A model generated the notes under the pieces. That model was not told where the DNA came from. It was given only the letters and a program-made list of their open reading frames with translations, and did not search any database. The translations under genes were made by a program, and so were the position numbers. A stretch of DNA of 22,658 nt from JBJELF01 sp051879015 (GTDB taxonomy: Bacteria; Bacillota; Clostridia; Lachnospirales; Lachnospiraceae): the NCBI GenBank assembly GCA_051879015.1, contig JBJELF010000036.1:1-22658 (forward strand). The letters are read 5' to 3'. Of this stretch, positions 5,723 through 14,562 are shown in pieces (positions within the stretch are counted from its first letter, which is position 1; the number at the start of each line of letters is the position of its first letter).

Positions 5723-6517
5723 ATGGATTTGTACGGAGCAATTCATATGAGAAAATCAGTGAGAAAATTTGTGATGAAAGCCTTTTCAGAGGAAATGACA
5801 CAGCAGATTCATGCATATAAGGATTATATTTTTCCTTTATATTCGGAAGAACCTTACACGATACTGCTAGTTAATATGTTGGATGAGAAAAGAATAAAAT
5901 TTTTGGGCGCTTACGCAGAGGCACCTTATTATATTTTATTTTGTGGCTCGCCAACACAGGAGGGCAGAATGAATGCTGGATTTTTGCTAGAAAAGATTGC
6001 TCTATATTTGACGGAAAAGGGAATTGGAAGCTGTTATCAAGGTATGGTCACTTTATCTAAGGGCAAGGAATTGATTCCAGTAGGACAGGAATTGTTGATG
6101 GTTTTGGCATGTGGATATCCCAAGGGTGAGTGTCAAAGAGAGGCATCAAAGGCGAAGCGTTTGCCGCTTGAACAGATTTTGGTCAAAAAAGAAGAGTATG
6201 GCAGTGCAATAGATGCGATTTTGCAGGCAGGGCGTTTGGCACCATCGGCTATGAATCGACAGCCTTGGCGTTTGGTTGTACAAAAAAATAAAATTCATAT
6301 ATTTATGAAGAAGACAGAGGGATTTTATAAGCCTTTTGAAAAATTGCAGGAAATTGATATTGGTATTTTGTTGGCTCATTTCAAGCTGACCGCTGATGAG
6401 CTTTGGATGCAGATGGATTTTAAAGTAGTGGATTCGATTTCTGAGAGAGAATTCAAAAACACAGTTTATGTCACTACTGCTTTTCTTTCCAACTTTCATG
6501 ACAATGACAAACAGTGA
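5723..6517 (+). CDS. Nitroreductase-family protein
   Basis: A 264-aa protein related to the putative FMN-binding nitroreductase family. The N-terminus DLYGAIHMRKSVRKF matches the start of nitroreductases, where Arg/Ser contact the FMN phosphate. The second half has AGRLAPSAMNRQPWRLVV (residues about 171-188), the other FMN-contacting stretch. The middle (GFLLEKIALYLTEKGIGSCYQGM) corresponds to the dimer helix. The arrangement resembles the TM-type nitroreductases seen next to redox genes in clostridia. The substrate is unknown. GGGAG at 5707-5711 is the best ribosome binding site, 11 nt from ATG. It is probably transcribed alone; no clear terminator lies between it and the carA leader promoter. 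Confidence 0.8.
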   Translation: MDLYGAIHMRKSVRKFVMKAFSEEMTQQIHAYKDYIFPLYSEEPYTILLVNMLDEKRIKFLGAYAEAPYYILFCGSPTQEGRMNAGFLLEKIALYLTEKGIGSCYQGMVTLSKGKELIPVGQELLMVLACGYPKGECQREASKAKRLPLEQILVKKEEYGSAIDAILQAGRLAPSAMNRQPWRLVVQKNKIHIFMKKTEGFYKPFEKLQEIDIGILLAHFKLTADELWMQMDFKVVDSISEREFKNTVYVTTAFLSNFHDNDKQ

Positions 6518-6590
6518 TGACTGATCTTATCGTTTTAATGGAAAAGAGTGAGGGCAGCGTGTAAAAAAGGGTGAAAAAGAAAGATTTTAC

Positions 6591-6619
6591 TTGAAATATT
6601 GCAAAAGCTGTGTTAGACT
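6591..6619 (+). promoter_or_regulatory. carAB promoter (extended -10)
   Basis: TTGAAA (6591-6596), a 17-bp spacer, then TG-T-TAGACT (-10 at 6614-6619). The expected start is near 6626, giving a leader of about 173 nt before carA. Confidence 0.65.
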
Positions 6620-6672
6620 ACTAGAAACAAAAAGAGGGCAGAACGAAGTACCGCCTGAAATATGAGTTATTA

Positions 6673-6744
6673 AGACGGTGCACATAATGTGCGGACGTTC
6701 CTCAGGGAGTGTGCGCACAAAGTGTTCGTCTTTTTTTTTGTGCG
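6673..6744 (+). promoter_or_regulatory. carA leader attenuator (terminator/antiterminator pair)
   Basis: The arms TGTGCG (6688-6693) and CGCACA (6714-6719) pair, and the stem continues as ACGTTCC (6695-6701) with GGAGTGT (6706-6712) around loop TCAG. AGACG (6673-6677) pairs with CGTCT (6727-6731), immediately followed by nine T residues (6731-6739). A competing helix, CGCACAAA (6714-6721) with TTTGTGCG (6737-6744), would take one arm of the first stem and the T tract. This is the layout of a transcription attenuator. The PyrR binding consensus was looked for and is not obvious. Confidence 0.6.
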
Positions 6745-6798
6745 GACGCAAGTTCACAATTAAATGCAAGTGATAATAGAAAGGAACGGTGGAACTGG

Positions 6799-7869
6799 AT
6801 GAAAGCATTTCTGATTCTCGAAGATGGTCATGTTTTTACTGGCACTGCATTTGGAGCCGATAAAGATATAATCAGCGAAATCGTATTTAATACCTCTATG
6901 ACAGGATATTTGGAAGTTCTGACAGACCCATCCTATGCAGGACAGGCAGTTGTTATGACTTACCCTCTGATTGGAAACTATGGAATTTGCAGAGAGGATA
7001 TGGAGTCTTTGCGTGCATGGCCAGATGGCTATATTGTGCGTGAGCTTTCCAGAATACCCAGCAACTTCCGCAGCGAAGGTACCATTCAGGATTTCTTAGT
7101 AGAGCAGGATATTCCAGGAATTGCAGGAATTGACACAAGAGCATTGACAAAAATTTTGCGAGAAAAGGGTACCATGAATGGTATGATTACACGCAATGAA
7201 AATTTTGTGTTGGAAGATGTCATTGCTGAATTAAAGAAGTATACACCGACAGGTGTGGTAAAGAAAGTCACCTGTGAAGAGAAAAAAGTTCTGCCAGGAA
7301 ACGGATACAAGGTAGCACTAATGGATTTTGGAGCAAAGAGTAATATTGCCAAATCGCTGAACAAGCGTGGCTGTGAAGTTACGATTTACCCAGCAGGTAC
7401 AAAGGCAGATGAGATTATCGCTGCCAATCCAGACGGAATTATGCTCAGCAATGGTCCTGGAGATCCAGCTGAGTGCGTTGATATTATTAAAGAAGTAAGA
7501 AAATTGTATGAATCAGATATTCCGATTTTTGCCATTTGTCTTGGACATCAGCTGATGGCGTTGGCGACGGGCTGTAGCACCTACAAGATGAAATATGGAC
7601 ATCGCGGCGGCAATCATCCAGTCAAGGATTTAATGACGGGACGTGTGTATATTTCATCTCAGAATCATGGTTATGTGGTAAATACAGAAAATTTGGACCC
7701 CGCCATTGCTGTACCTGCTTTTGTCAATGTCAATGACGGCACCAATGAAGGACTTGCTTACACAGGAAAGAACATTTTTACGGTACAGTTCCATCCAGAG
7801 GCTTGTCCAGGGCCAAGAGACAGTGATTATTTGTTTGACCGTTTTATGAAGATGATGGAGGAGAGATAA
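6799..7869 (+). CDS. carA: Carbamoyl phosphate synthase small subunit (glutaminase)
   Basis: A 356-aa subunit that hydrolyses glutamine and channels ammonia to CarB for carbamoyl phosphate synthesis, feeding pyrimidine and arginine pathways. The N-terminal CPSase small-chain domain (FLILEDGHVFTGTAFG, SMTGYLEVLTDPSYAGQ) is followed by a class I glutamine amidotransferase domain. The catalytic triad is visible: C247 in FAICLGHQ, and H332 with E334 in QFHPE. Length and domain order match the family. ATG 6799 aligns with family N-termini and follows AAGGAACGGTGG; an in-frame GTG at 6709 lies inside the leader hairpin and is not used. carA ends one base before carB starts, so the two are cotranscribed. 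Confidence 0.97.
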   Translation: MKAFLILEDGHVFTGTAFGADKDIISEIVFNTSMTGYLEVLTDPSYAGQAVVMTYPLIGNYGICREDMESLRAWPDGYIVRELSRIPSNFRSEGTIQDFLVEQDIPGIAGIDTRALTKILREKGTMNGMITRNENFVLEDVIAELKKYTPTGVVKKVTCEEKKVLPGNGYKVALMDFGAKSNIAKSLNKRGCEVTIYPAGTKADEIIAANPDGIMLSNGPGDPAECVDIIKEVRKLYESDIPIFAICLGHQLMALATGCSTYKMKYGHRGGNHPVKDLMTGRVYISSQNHGYVVNTENLDPAIAVPAFVNVNDGTNEGLAYTGKNIFTVQFHPEACPGPRDSDYLFDRFMKMMEER

Positions 7870-7870
7870 G

Positions 7871-10800
7871 ATGCCAAAGGACAATAGTATCAAGAAAGTT
7901 TTAGTGATTGGTTCTGGTCCAATTGTCATTGGACAGGCCGCTGAATTTGATTATGCTGGTACGCAGGCATGCCGTTCTTTAAAGGAGGAGGGTGTGCAGG
8001 TAGTTTTGGTTAATTCCAATCCAGCAACCATCATGACAGATAAGCGTATTGCAGATAACGTCTACATTGAGCCATTGACAGTGGAGGTTTTGGAGCAGAT
8101 TATTAGGAAAGAAAAGCCAGACAGCATTTTGCCGACTTTGGGAGGTCAGGCTGGCTTAAATCTGGGTATGGAGTTAGAGGAGAAAGGCATTCTCAAGGCA
8201 AATAATTGCCGTTTGATTGGTACTACAGCGGAGACCATCAAGAAGGCAGAGGATCGTCTGGAGTTTAAGCTGACTATGGAAAAGATTCATGAGCCTATCG
8301 CTCCATCTAAGGTAGTAGAGAATATTCAGGATGGTATCGAATTTACCAATACAATTGGTTATCCAGTGGTACTTCGTCCAGCTTACACCCTGGGCGGCAG
8401 TGGTGGAGGTATTGCACACAATCAGGAGGAGTTGGAAGAGATTCTTGCCAATGGACTTCGCCTTTCTCGTGTGAGACAGGTTTTGGTTGAGCGCTGTATT
8501 GCTGGTTGGAAGGAAATTGAGTATGAAGTAATGCGTGACAGTGCTGGCAATGTGATTACAGTCTGCAACATGGAAAACATTGACCCTGTTGGTGTTCATA
8601 CCGGTGACAGTATTGTAGTAGCTCCTTCTCAGACTTTGGGGGATAAGGAGTATCAAATGCTGCGTAGTTCTGCGCTGAACATTATCAGTGAGTTAAATAT
8701 CACTGGCGGATGTAATGTACAGTTTGCGCTGCATCCAACTAGTTTCGAGTACTGTGTGATTGAAGTAAATCCCCGTGTATCTCGTTCATCTGCTTTGGCC
8801 TCCAAAGCGACGGGTTATCCAATTGCCAAAGTAGCAGCAAAGATTGCATTGGGTTACACTTTGGATGAGATTCCAAATGCTATCACAAAGAAAACTTTTG
8901 CCAGCTTTGAGCCAATGTTGGATTACTGTGTTGTCAAGATTCCAAGATTGCCATTTGATAAATTTATTCATGCGAAGAGAACTCTGACTACCCAGATGAA
9001 GGCAACGGGTGAGGTTATGGCTATCTGCAATAATTTTGAAGGTGGTTTGATGAAGGCCATTCGTTCCCTTGAGCAGCATGTGGATAGCTTAATTATCAGT
9101 GATTATGACGGCTTGACTGATGAGGAAATTATTGAGAAGCTTCATGTAGTGGATGACAGACGTATCTGGCTCATTGCGGAAGCTTTAAGAAGAGGGATTG
9201 ATTATGCAACCATTCACAGCATTACCATGATTGATGAGTGGTTTATTGATAAGATTGCGATTTTGGTTGAGATGGAGCAGGCACTAAAGAGCCAGCCATT
9301 GACCAAGGAGTTGTTGGCTGAAGCGAAGAGAATTGAATTTCCAGATAATGTGATTGCTAAGTTGACTGGAAAGACCGAGAAGGAAATCAAAGCTCTGAGA
9401 GATGAGTGGGATTTGCATGCTGCTTTCAAGATGGTTGATACCTGTGCCGCTGAGTTTGCTGCCTCTACACCATATTATTACTCTGTATTTGGCAGCGAAA
9501 ATGAGGTAGAGGAAACCTCTGGCAAGAAAAAAATCCTGGTGCTTGGTTCTGGTCCGATCCGTATTGGGCAAGGTATTGAGTTTGACTTCTGCTCCGTACA
9601 CTGTACTTGGGCATTTGCAGAAGCTGGATATGAGACCATTATTATCAATAACAATCCAGAGACCGTATCTACGGACTTTGATATTGCAGATAAGTTGTAT
9701 TTTGAGCCATTGACACCAGAAGATGTGGAGAATGTGGTTCGATTAGAAAAACCAGACGGTGCAGTGGTACAGTTTGGTGGTCAGACGGCCATTAAGCTGA
9801 CAAAGGCATTAAAGGAGATGGGTGTAGAAATCCTTGGTACAAAGGAAGAAGATGTGGACGCAGCAGAGGACCGAGAACTCTTTGATGAAATTTTGGAACA
9901 ATGTGGTATTCCAAGACCATCTGGACACACCGTATTTACCTGCGATGAGGCGTTGCAGGCTGCTCATGAGCTGGGATATCCAGTTTTAGTTCGTCCTTCT
10001 TATGTATTAGGCGGACAAGGTATGCAGATTGCTATCAATGATCAGGATATTATTGAGTTTATTGGTATCATCAACCGAATTGCTCAGGAGCATCCAATTT
10101 TGGTAGATAAATATATGATGGGCAAGGAAGTAGAAGTAGATGCAGTCTGTGACGGTGAAGATATTTTAATTCCTGGTATTATGGAGCATGTGGAGCGTGC
10201 AGGTATTCATTCTGGTGATAGTATTTCTGTTTATCCAGCTCAGTCTCTGAATCCTCATGTGATTGAAGTTCTGGTGGAGTATACTAGAAGATTGGCGCGA
10301 GCACTTCATGTCAAGGGCTTAATCAATATTCAGTTCATCGTCAGTGATGGTCAGGTTTATGTTATCGAGGTAAATCCACGTTCATCCAGAACTGTGCCAT
10401 ACATCAGCAAAGTGACGGGTATTCCAATTGTCGATTTGGCAACAGAGGTTATTATCGGAAAAACAATTCGTGAGTTGGGCTATGAGCCAGGTTTGCAGCC
10501 AAACGCTGATTATATCGCAATTAAGATGCCAGTATTCTCCTTCGAAAAGCTGCGTGGTGCTGATATTGCGTTGGGACCGGAAATGAAATCTACTGGTGAG
10601 TGTCTGGGCATTGCAAAGACTTTCAATGAGGCACTGTACAAGGCATTTTTAGGAGCGGGCATTCGTCTTCCTAAGTTTAAGAAAATGATTATCACGGTAA
10701 ATGATGCGGATAAGCCGGATATTGTAGACATCGCACGCCGCTTTGAAAAGTTAGGCTATGAGATTTACGCAAGTAAAGGAACCGCGAAGGTTTTGGAAGA

Positions 10801-11065
10801 TAATGGTATCGAAGTGTTCCGTATTCGAAAGATTGAGGAAGAATCACCAAATATTTTGGATTTAATTTTGGATCATCATATTGATTTGGTTATCGATACT
10901 CCTCATCAGGGAGCAAACAAGAGTCATGATGGATTTATCATCAGAAGAAATGCCATTGAGACTGGTGTCAATGTATTGACTGCCATCGATACTGCACAGG
11001 CATTAGTAACTAGTTTGGAGAACAGAGAAGAAGAACTAACCTTGATTGATATTGCAACCATCTAA
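7871..11065 (+). CDS. carB: Carbamoyl phosphate synthase large subunit
   Basis: The full-length 1064-aa synthetase combines bicarbonate, CarA-derived ammonia and two ATP into carbamoyl phosphate. It has the duplicated architecture: a first ATP-grasp half (KKVLVIGSGPIVIGQAAEFD, residues 1 to about 400), an oligomerisation region (about 400-550), a second ATP-grasp half (KKILVLGSGPIRIGQGIEFD, about 553-930) and a C-terminal MGS-like allosteric domain (KKMIITVNDADKPDIVDIAR onward). Both halves keep the ATP-grasp signatures RPAYTLGGSGGG / RPSYVLGGQGMQ and EVNPRVSRSSALASK / EVNPRSSRTVPYISK. The ribosome binding site GGAGGAGAG lies in the end of carA. No frame break is seen. Confidence 0.97.
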   Translation: MPKDNSIKKVLVIGSGPIVIGQAAEFDYAGTQACRSLKEEGVQVVLVNSNPATIMTDKRIADNVYIEPLTVEVLEQIIRKEKPDSILPTLGGQAGLNLGMELEEKGILKANNCRLIGTTAETIKKAEDRLEFKLTMEKIHEPIAPSKVVENIQDGIEFTNTIGYPVVLRPAYTLGGSGGGIAHNQEELEEILANGLRLSRVRQVLVERCIAGWKEIEYEVMRDSAGNVITVCNMENIDPVGVHTGDSIVVAPSQTLGDKEYQMLRSSALNIISELNITGGCNVQFALHPTSFEYCVIEVNPRVSRSSALASKATGYPIAKVAAKIALGYTLDEIPNAITKKTFASFEPMLDYCVVKIPRLPFDKFIHAKRTLTTQMKATGEVMAICNNFEGGLMKAIRSLEQHVDSLIISDYDGLTDEEIIEKLHVVDDRRIWLIAEALRRGIDYATIHSITMIDEWFIDKIAILVEMEQALKSQPLTKELLAEAKRIEFPDNVIAKLTGKTEKEIKALRDEWDLHAAFKMVDTCAAEFAASTPYYYSVFGSENEVEETSGKKKILVLGSGPIRIGQGIEFDFCSVHCTWAFAEAGYETIIINNNPETVSTDFDIADKLYFEPLTPEDVENVVRLEKPDGAVVQFGGQTAIKLTKALKEMGVEILGTKEEDVDAAEDRELFDEILEQCGIPRPSGHTVFTCDEALQAAHELGYPVLVRPSYVLGGQGMQIAINDQDIIEFIGIINRIAQEHPILVDKYMMGKEVEVDAVCDGEDILIPGIMEHVERAGIHSGDSISVYPAQSLNPHVIEVLVEYTRRLARALHVKGLINIQFIVSDGQVYVIEVNPRSSRTVPYISKVTGIPIVDLATEVIIGKTIRELGYEPGLQPNADYIAIKMPVFSFEKLRGADIALGPEMKSTGECLGIAKTFNEALYKAFLGAGIRLPKFKKMIITVNDADKPDIVDIARRFEKLGYEIYASKGTAKVLEDNGIEVFRIRKIEEESPNILDLILDHHIDLVIDTPHQGANKSHDGFIIRRNAIETGVNVLTAIDTAQALVTSLENREEELTLIDIATI

Positions 11066-11074
11066 TGTGGTTTT

Positions 11075-11125
11075 TGGGAGTCTGTAAAGTGGAGGGAAAT
11101 TACACCTGCAGCTTTTAGACTCCCA
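11075..11125 (+). terminator. Hairpin after carB, weak terminator
   Basis: TGGGAGTCT (11075-11083) pairs with AGACTCCCA (11117-11125), with an inner TAAAG/CTTTT pairing. Only a short ATATTT tail follows, so read-through into the next gene is likely. A second hairpin, ATTCAGTC/GGCTGAAT (11148-11171), lies just before the protease gene. Confidence 0.45.
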
Positions 11126-11201
11126 TATTTCATTGATTACAATGAAGATTCAGTCAAAAGATTGGCTGAATTGCTGAGAAACATTTTGAAGGGAGGTACT
11201 T

Positions 11202-12047
11202 ATGCGAGGAGACAGTTTTTATAAGAGAATGTGGAATTCGATTTATCCAATTATTATTTTCATGGGTATTACCCTCATCACTGAGTTTGTCTATATGATG
11301 ATTGTGATGGCAGTAGGGCAAATGATGGGATACTCTATAAGTATGGAGCTGTTGTATGATGCAGTTTATAGTCATGGTATGTTGATTACTATTATTATTG
11401 ACTTGGCGGCGGCATGCATTTTGATGTTTTTCTATCAAAAGGATAAAAAGAGAATTCATGTACCCAAAATGCAGTGGAATGTGTTTCATGTTGTACTGCT
11501 GATGATTATGGGTGTGGCAGCATGTTTTGGTATTAATTTTACCATGGATATTTTGCAGCTTAATGTAATTTTTGAGTCTGAGGCAAATGAGCTTTCCAGT
11601 ATTTTGTATTCAGAGTCTTTGGTGATTCAACTGTTAGCGATGGTGATTGCAGCGCCTTTGGCAGAAGAATTGGTTTTTCGTGGTCTGATTTTTAAGCGCG
11701 CCAGAACTTATTCAAAATTTCTTGCTGCTTCACTCTTGACGGCAATGCTATTTGGGTTGTATCATGGAAATATGCTGCAATTTATTTATGCTTTCGTGGT
11801 GAGCTGGATTTTGACTTTAGTTTATGAACAATTTTTGAGCTTGAAATTCTGTGTATTGGTACATGCAGTGATGAATGCTACTTCCGTGTGGGCATCTAAT
11901 TCAGTATGGTTTGAAAATTTAGTGCTGAACGAATGGCAATATCTAGCGTTAACCTTTGCAGCAGATATGATTACAATACTTTGCGTATTATTATTGTTGG
12001 GCCCGATGGCCCCAAAAGCGCAGAATAAGGAGGAAAAGTTAAAATGA
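11202..12047 (+). CDS. CPBP family intramembrane metalloprotease
   Basis: A 281-aa polytopic membrane protein with the CPBP/ABI (CAAX-prenyl-protease-like) core. The motifs are E155-E156-x3-R160 in LAEELVFRG, then FGLYHGN, then LVHAVMNAT. These glutamates and histidines form the metal site in the Rce1 family. Roughly eight hydrophobic segments are visible, starting at IYPIIIFMGITLITEFVYMM. Bacterial members act in peptide processing, bacteriocin immunity or unknown roles, and no bacteriocin gene is seen here. A strong GGGAGG ribosome binding site precedes the ATG. The stop codon overlaps the next start (ATGA), so it is translationally coupled to the glycosyltransferase. No clear promoter lies before it, and transcription may come through from carB. 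Confidence 0.88.
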   Translation: MRGDSFYKRMWNSIYPIIIFMGITLITEFVYMMIVMAVGQMMGYSISMELLYDAVYSHGMLITIIIDLAAACILMFFYQKDKKRIHVPKMQWNVFHVVLLMIMGVAACFGINFTMDILQLNVIFESEANELSSILYSESLVIQLLAMVIAAPLAEELVFRGLIFKRARTYSKFLAASLLTAMLFGLYHGNMLQFIYAFVVSWILTLVYEQFLSLKFCVLVHAVMNATSVWASNSVWFENLVLNEWQYLALTFAADMITILCVLLLLGPMAPKAQNKEEKLK

Positions 12048-13063
12048 AGCTGCTTTCCATAGCAATTCCAAGCTACAATTCAGAAGCTTATATGGAAAAT
12101 TGCGTAAATAGCCTGCTTCCAGGGGGAGATGAGGTTGAAATTTTGATTGTCAATGATGGGTCTAAGGACCGAACGGGAGAGATTGCGGACCGTTTGGAGG
12201 CTGAGCATCCCGGCATTGTGCGTGCAATTCATCAGGTCAATGGTGGCCATGGTGAAGCAGTCAATGCGGGGCTGAGAAATGCTACTGGGCTCTATTTCAA
12301 GGTGGTAGACAGCGACGATTGGGTCAACTTAGAGTCTTATAAAAAGATTTTAGACTTACTGAGAAAAGTAGTGAATGAAAATCTGGAATTGGATATGTTA
12401 ATTTCCAATTTTGTGTATGAGAAGGAAGGCGCCAAAAAAAAGAAGGTTATGCGCTATGCCAAGGAATTGCCTGTTGAGACCTTCTTTACTTGGGATGATA
12501 TTAAGGATTTTAATATTGGTAAGTATATTTTGATGCATTCCGTTATTTATCGCACTGAGATGCTGAAGGAATGTAAAATGGAGCTGCCAAAGCATACTTT
12601 TTATGTAGATAATATTTATGTGTATTATCCGCTGCCTTATGTCAAGAAAATTTATTATATTGATACAAATTTTTATCGCTACTATATTGGACGTGAGGAT
12701 CAGTCTGTTAATGAGAAGGTTATGACTTCCCGAATTATTCAGCAGCTGCGTGTCAATAAAATCATGTACCAGTCCTATGATTTGACTACGATTGAGAACA
12801 AGCATCTGAGAAAGTATATGTTCCAGTATTTAGAGATTATTTGTGTCATCTCCAGTGTACTTTTAGTAAAGTCAGGTCTCAAGGAAAACTTGGCATTGAA
12901 GAAAGATTTATGGTATTTTATGAAACACCAGAATCGCAAAACTTACAATCATTTGCGCCATGGCCGTGTCTTAGGATTGGCTTCTAATGCACCGGGACGT
13001 TTGGGCAGAAAAGTTTTGATAGTCGGTTATCAGGTAGCCCAGAGAATCTATGGATTCAATTAA
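12044..13063 (+). CDS. Family 2 glycosyltransferase
   Basis: A 339-aa GT-A fold glycosyltransferase. It has the N-terminal LSIAIPSYNSEAYMENC strand-turn, VNDGSKDRTGEI for the nucleotide, and a DxD-type motif D89-S90-D91-D92-W for metal and sugar-diphosphate binding. A basic C-terminal region without obvious membrane spans follows. Such enzymes transfer sugars to cell-surface polysaccharide or lipid acceptors; donor and acceptor are not predictable here. It starts inside the end of the CPBP gene (4-base ATGA overlap) with GGAGG upstream at 12030-12034. The pairing with a membrane protease is not a known pathway module. Confidence 0.88.
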   Translation: MKLLSIAIPSYNSEAYMENCVNSLLPGGDEVEILIVNDGSKDRTGEIADRLEAEHPGIVRAIHQVNGGHGEAVNAGLRNATGLYFKVVDSDDWVNLESYKKILDLLRKVVNENLELDMLISNFVYEKEGAKKKKVMRYAKELPVETFFTWDDIKDFNIGKYILMHSVIYRTEMLKECKMELPKHTFYVDNIYVYYPLPYVKKIYYIDTNFYRYYIGREDQSVNEKVMTSRIIQQLRVNKIMYQSYDLTTIENKHLRKYMFQYLEIICVISSVLLVKSGLKENLALKKDLWYFMKHQNRKTYNHLRHGRVLGLASNAPGRLGRKVLIVGYQVAQRIYGFN

Positions 13064-13112
13064 GCAATGTAAATTTTTAGAACAAAATTAGCAAGATTGC
13101 AGAATAATGTAA

Positions 13113-13162
13113 GTGAACTACCACAGGCTGTAAAGGTCTGTGGCTTCTGTTAAATGGTTCAC
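13113..13162 (+). repeat. Hairpin repeat, copy 3 (intact, about 50 bp)
   Basis: Outer arms GTGAAC (13113-13118) and GTTCAC (13157-13162) enclose CCACAG (13121-13126) pairing with CTGTGG (13138-13143) around a TAAAGG-containing loop. The first 31 bases match 5633-5663 at 27 positions. GTGAACTACC-type hairpins with TAAAG loops resemble the subterminal palindromes of IS200/IS605-type elements and REP-like sequences. No transposase gene is present, so this is at most a relic or a non-autonomous unit. Confidence 0.55.
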
Positions 13163-13192
13163 CAGACTAAGTATTTAAAACAAAAATTTTTT

Positions 13193-13240
13193 AAAGCAGC
13201 TCCATCTTTTGGTGAAAATTAAAGGATGGGTCTGCTTTTT
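13193..13240 (+). terminator. Terminator of the CPBP-glycosyltransferase unit
   Basis: AAAGCAG (13193-13199) pairs with CTGCTTT, and the inner CCATCTTT pairs with AAAGGATGG, allowing minor mismatches. The stem ends in five T residues (13236-13240). This 13064-13459 gap otherwise holds only the hairpin repeat, the serC promoter and its leader. Confidence 0.8.
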
Positions 13241-13302
13241 GAATTTAATTTATCTGTACGTGGCAGAAAGACAAATATCCAATAGAAAAATACACAAAAA
13301 GG

Positions 13303-13331
13303 TTGACGAATGCAGGGAATACTGCTAAAAT
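13303..13331 (+). promoter_or_regulatory. serCA promoter (extended -10)
   Basis: TTGACG (13303-13308), 17 bp, then TG-C-TAAAAT (-10 at 13326-13331). The predicted leader is about 120 nt and contains a perfect 8-bp hairpin, CTGAATAA (13380-13387) with TTATTCAG (13403-13410). No T-box sequence (GGGTGGnACCGCG) was found. Confidence 0.75.
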
Positions 13332-13459
13332 CGGATATGTTGTACATCTGTTTATCAGAGGTCATAGGATTGATGGGTTCTGAATAAAATCAGATAGTGT
13401 AATTATTCAGCTAATCGAGTAGTTACCAGAGAGTTACAATCATTAGGAAAGGACAAAGT

Positions 13460-14548
13460 ATGATGAGTAGAGTTTATAATTTTTCGGCAGGACCTGCAGT
13501 GTTGCCAGAGGAAGTATTGCAGGAAGCAGCAGCAGAGATGATGGACTATCAGGGAAGTGGTATGTCTGTGATGGAGATGAGCCATCGTTCCAAGGTATTT
13601 GACAAAATTATCAAAGAGGCAGAACAGGATTTGCGTGATTTGATGAATATTCCTGACAATTATAAAGTACTGTTTCTTCAGGGTGGAGCATCCTTGCAGT
13701 TTGCGATGATTCCAATGAATTTAATGAAAAATAAAGTAGCAGACTACATTGTAACTGGTCAGTGGGCAAAGAAGGCTTATCAGGAAGCAAAGATTTACGG
13801 TGATGCCAGATGTATCGCATCCAGTGCAGACAAGACTTTTTCTTATATACCGGATGTGTCAGATCTTCCAATCAGTGAAGATGCAGACTATGTATATATC
13901 TGTGAGAATAATACGATTTATGGTACGAAATTTCATGAATTGCCAAATACAAAGGGGAAAATTTTGGTGGCAGATCAGTCCTCTTGCTTTTTGTCTGAGC
14001 CAGTTGATGTGACAAAGTATGGTATGATTTACGGTGGCGTACAGAAGAATGTAGGACCAGCTGGTGTGGTTATTGCCATTATTCGTGAGGATTTGATTAC
14101 GGAGGATGTGCTGCCGGGCACGCCAACTATGATGCGTTATAAGATTCATGCAGATGCAAATTCTTTGTACAATACTCCTCCATGCTATGGTATTTATATC
14201 TGTGGCAAGGTATTTAAATGGCTCAAGAAGCAAGGAGGGCTGCAGGCAATGAAGGAGCGCAATGAGAAGAAGGCAGCCATTTTGTACGATTATCTTGACC
14301 AGAGCAAGCTTTTCCATGGTACTGTAGAAAAAGGTTCCCGTTCACTGATGAATGTGCCATTTGTGACTGGCGATGCAGATTTGGATGCCAAGTTTGTTAA
14401 AGAGGCAGCAGCAGCTGGTTTTGTCAACTTGAAAGGACACAGAACAGTTGGTGGTATGAGAGCAAGTATTTACAATGCAATGCCACAGGAAGGTGTTGAG
14501 AAGCTGGTTGCTTTTATGAAGAAGTTTGAGATGGAAAATCTTAAGTAA
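13460..14548 (+). CDS. serC: Phosphoserine aminotransferase
   Basis: A 362-aa PLP-dependent class V-type aminotransferase. It converts 3-phosphohydroxypyruvate and glutamate to phosphoserine, the second step of serine biosynthesis; in many bacteria the same enzyme serves pyridoxine synthesis. The N-terminus YNFSAGPAVLPEEVL, the phosphate-binding GGASLQF and K196 in YGGVQKNVGPAG (the PLP Schiff-base lysine) are all present. Its length equals the family norm. The ATG at 13460 has AAAGGA 6 nt upstream; ATG 13463 is equally possible. It forms an operon with serA, 14 bp downstream. Confidence 0.97.
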   Translation: MMSRVYNFSAGPAVLPEEVLQEAAAEMMDYQGSGMSVMEMSHRSKVFDKIIKEAEQDLRDLMNIPDNYKVLFLQGGASLQFAMIPMNLMKNKVADYIVTGQWAKKAYQEAKIYGDARCIASSADKTFSYIPDVSDLPISEDADYVYICENNTIYGTKFHELPNTKGKILVADQSSCFLSEPVDVTKYGMIYGGVQKNVGPAGVVIAIIREDLITEDVLPGTPTMMRYKIHADANSLYNTPPCYGIYICGKVFKWLKKQGGLQAMKERNEKKAAILYDYLDQSKLFHGTVEKGSRSLMNVPFVTGDADLDAKFVKEAAAAGFVNLKGHRTVGGMRASIYNAMPQEGVEKLVAFMKKFEMENLK

Positions 14549-14562
14549 TGGGAAGGTGTTTT

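Noticed and set aside
6709..6798. GTG-initiated N-terminal extension of CarA by 30 residues
   Set aside because: It runs through the leader hairpin and the nine-T tract, and the family N-terminus begins at MKAFLILEDG (6799).
13338..13459. T-box leader for serC
   Set aside because: No specifier-loop layout and no conserved T-box sequence were found, only an 8-bp hairpin.
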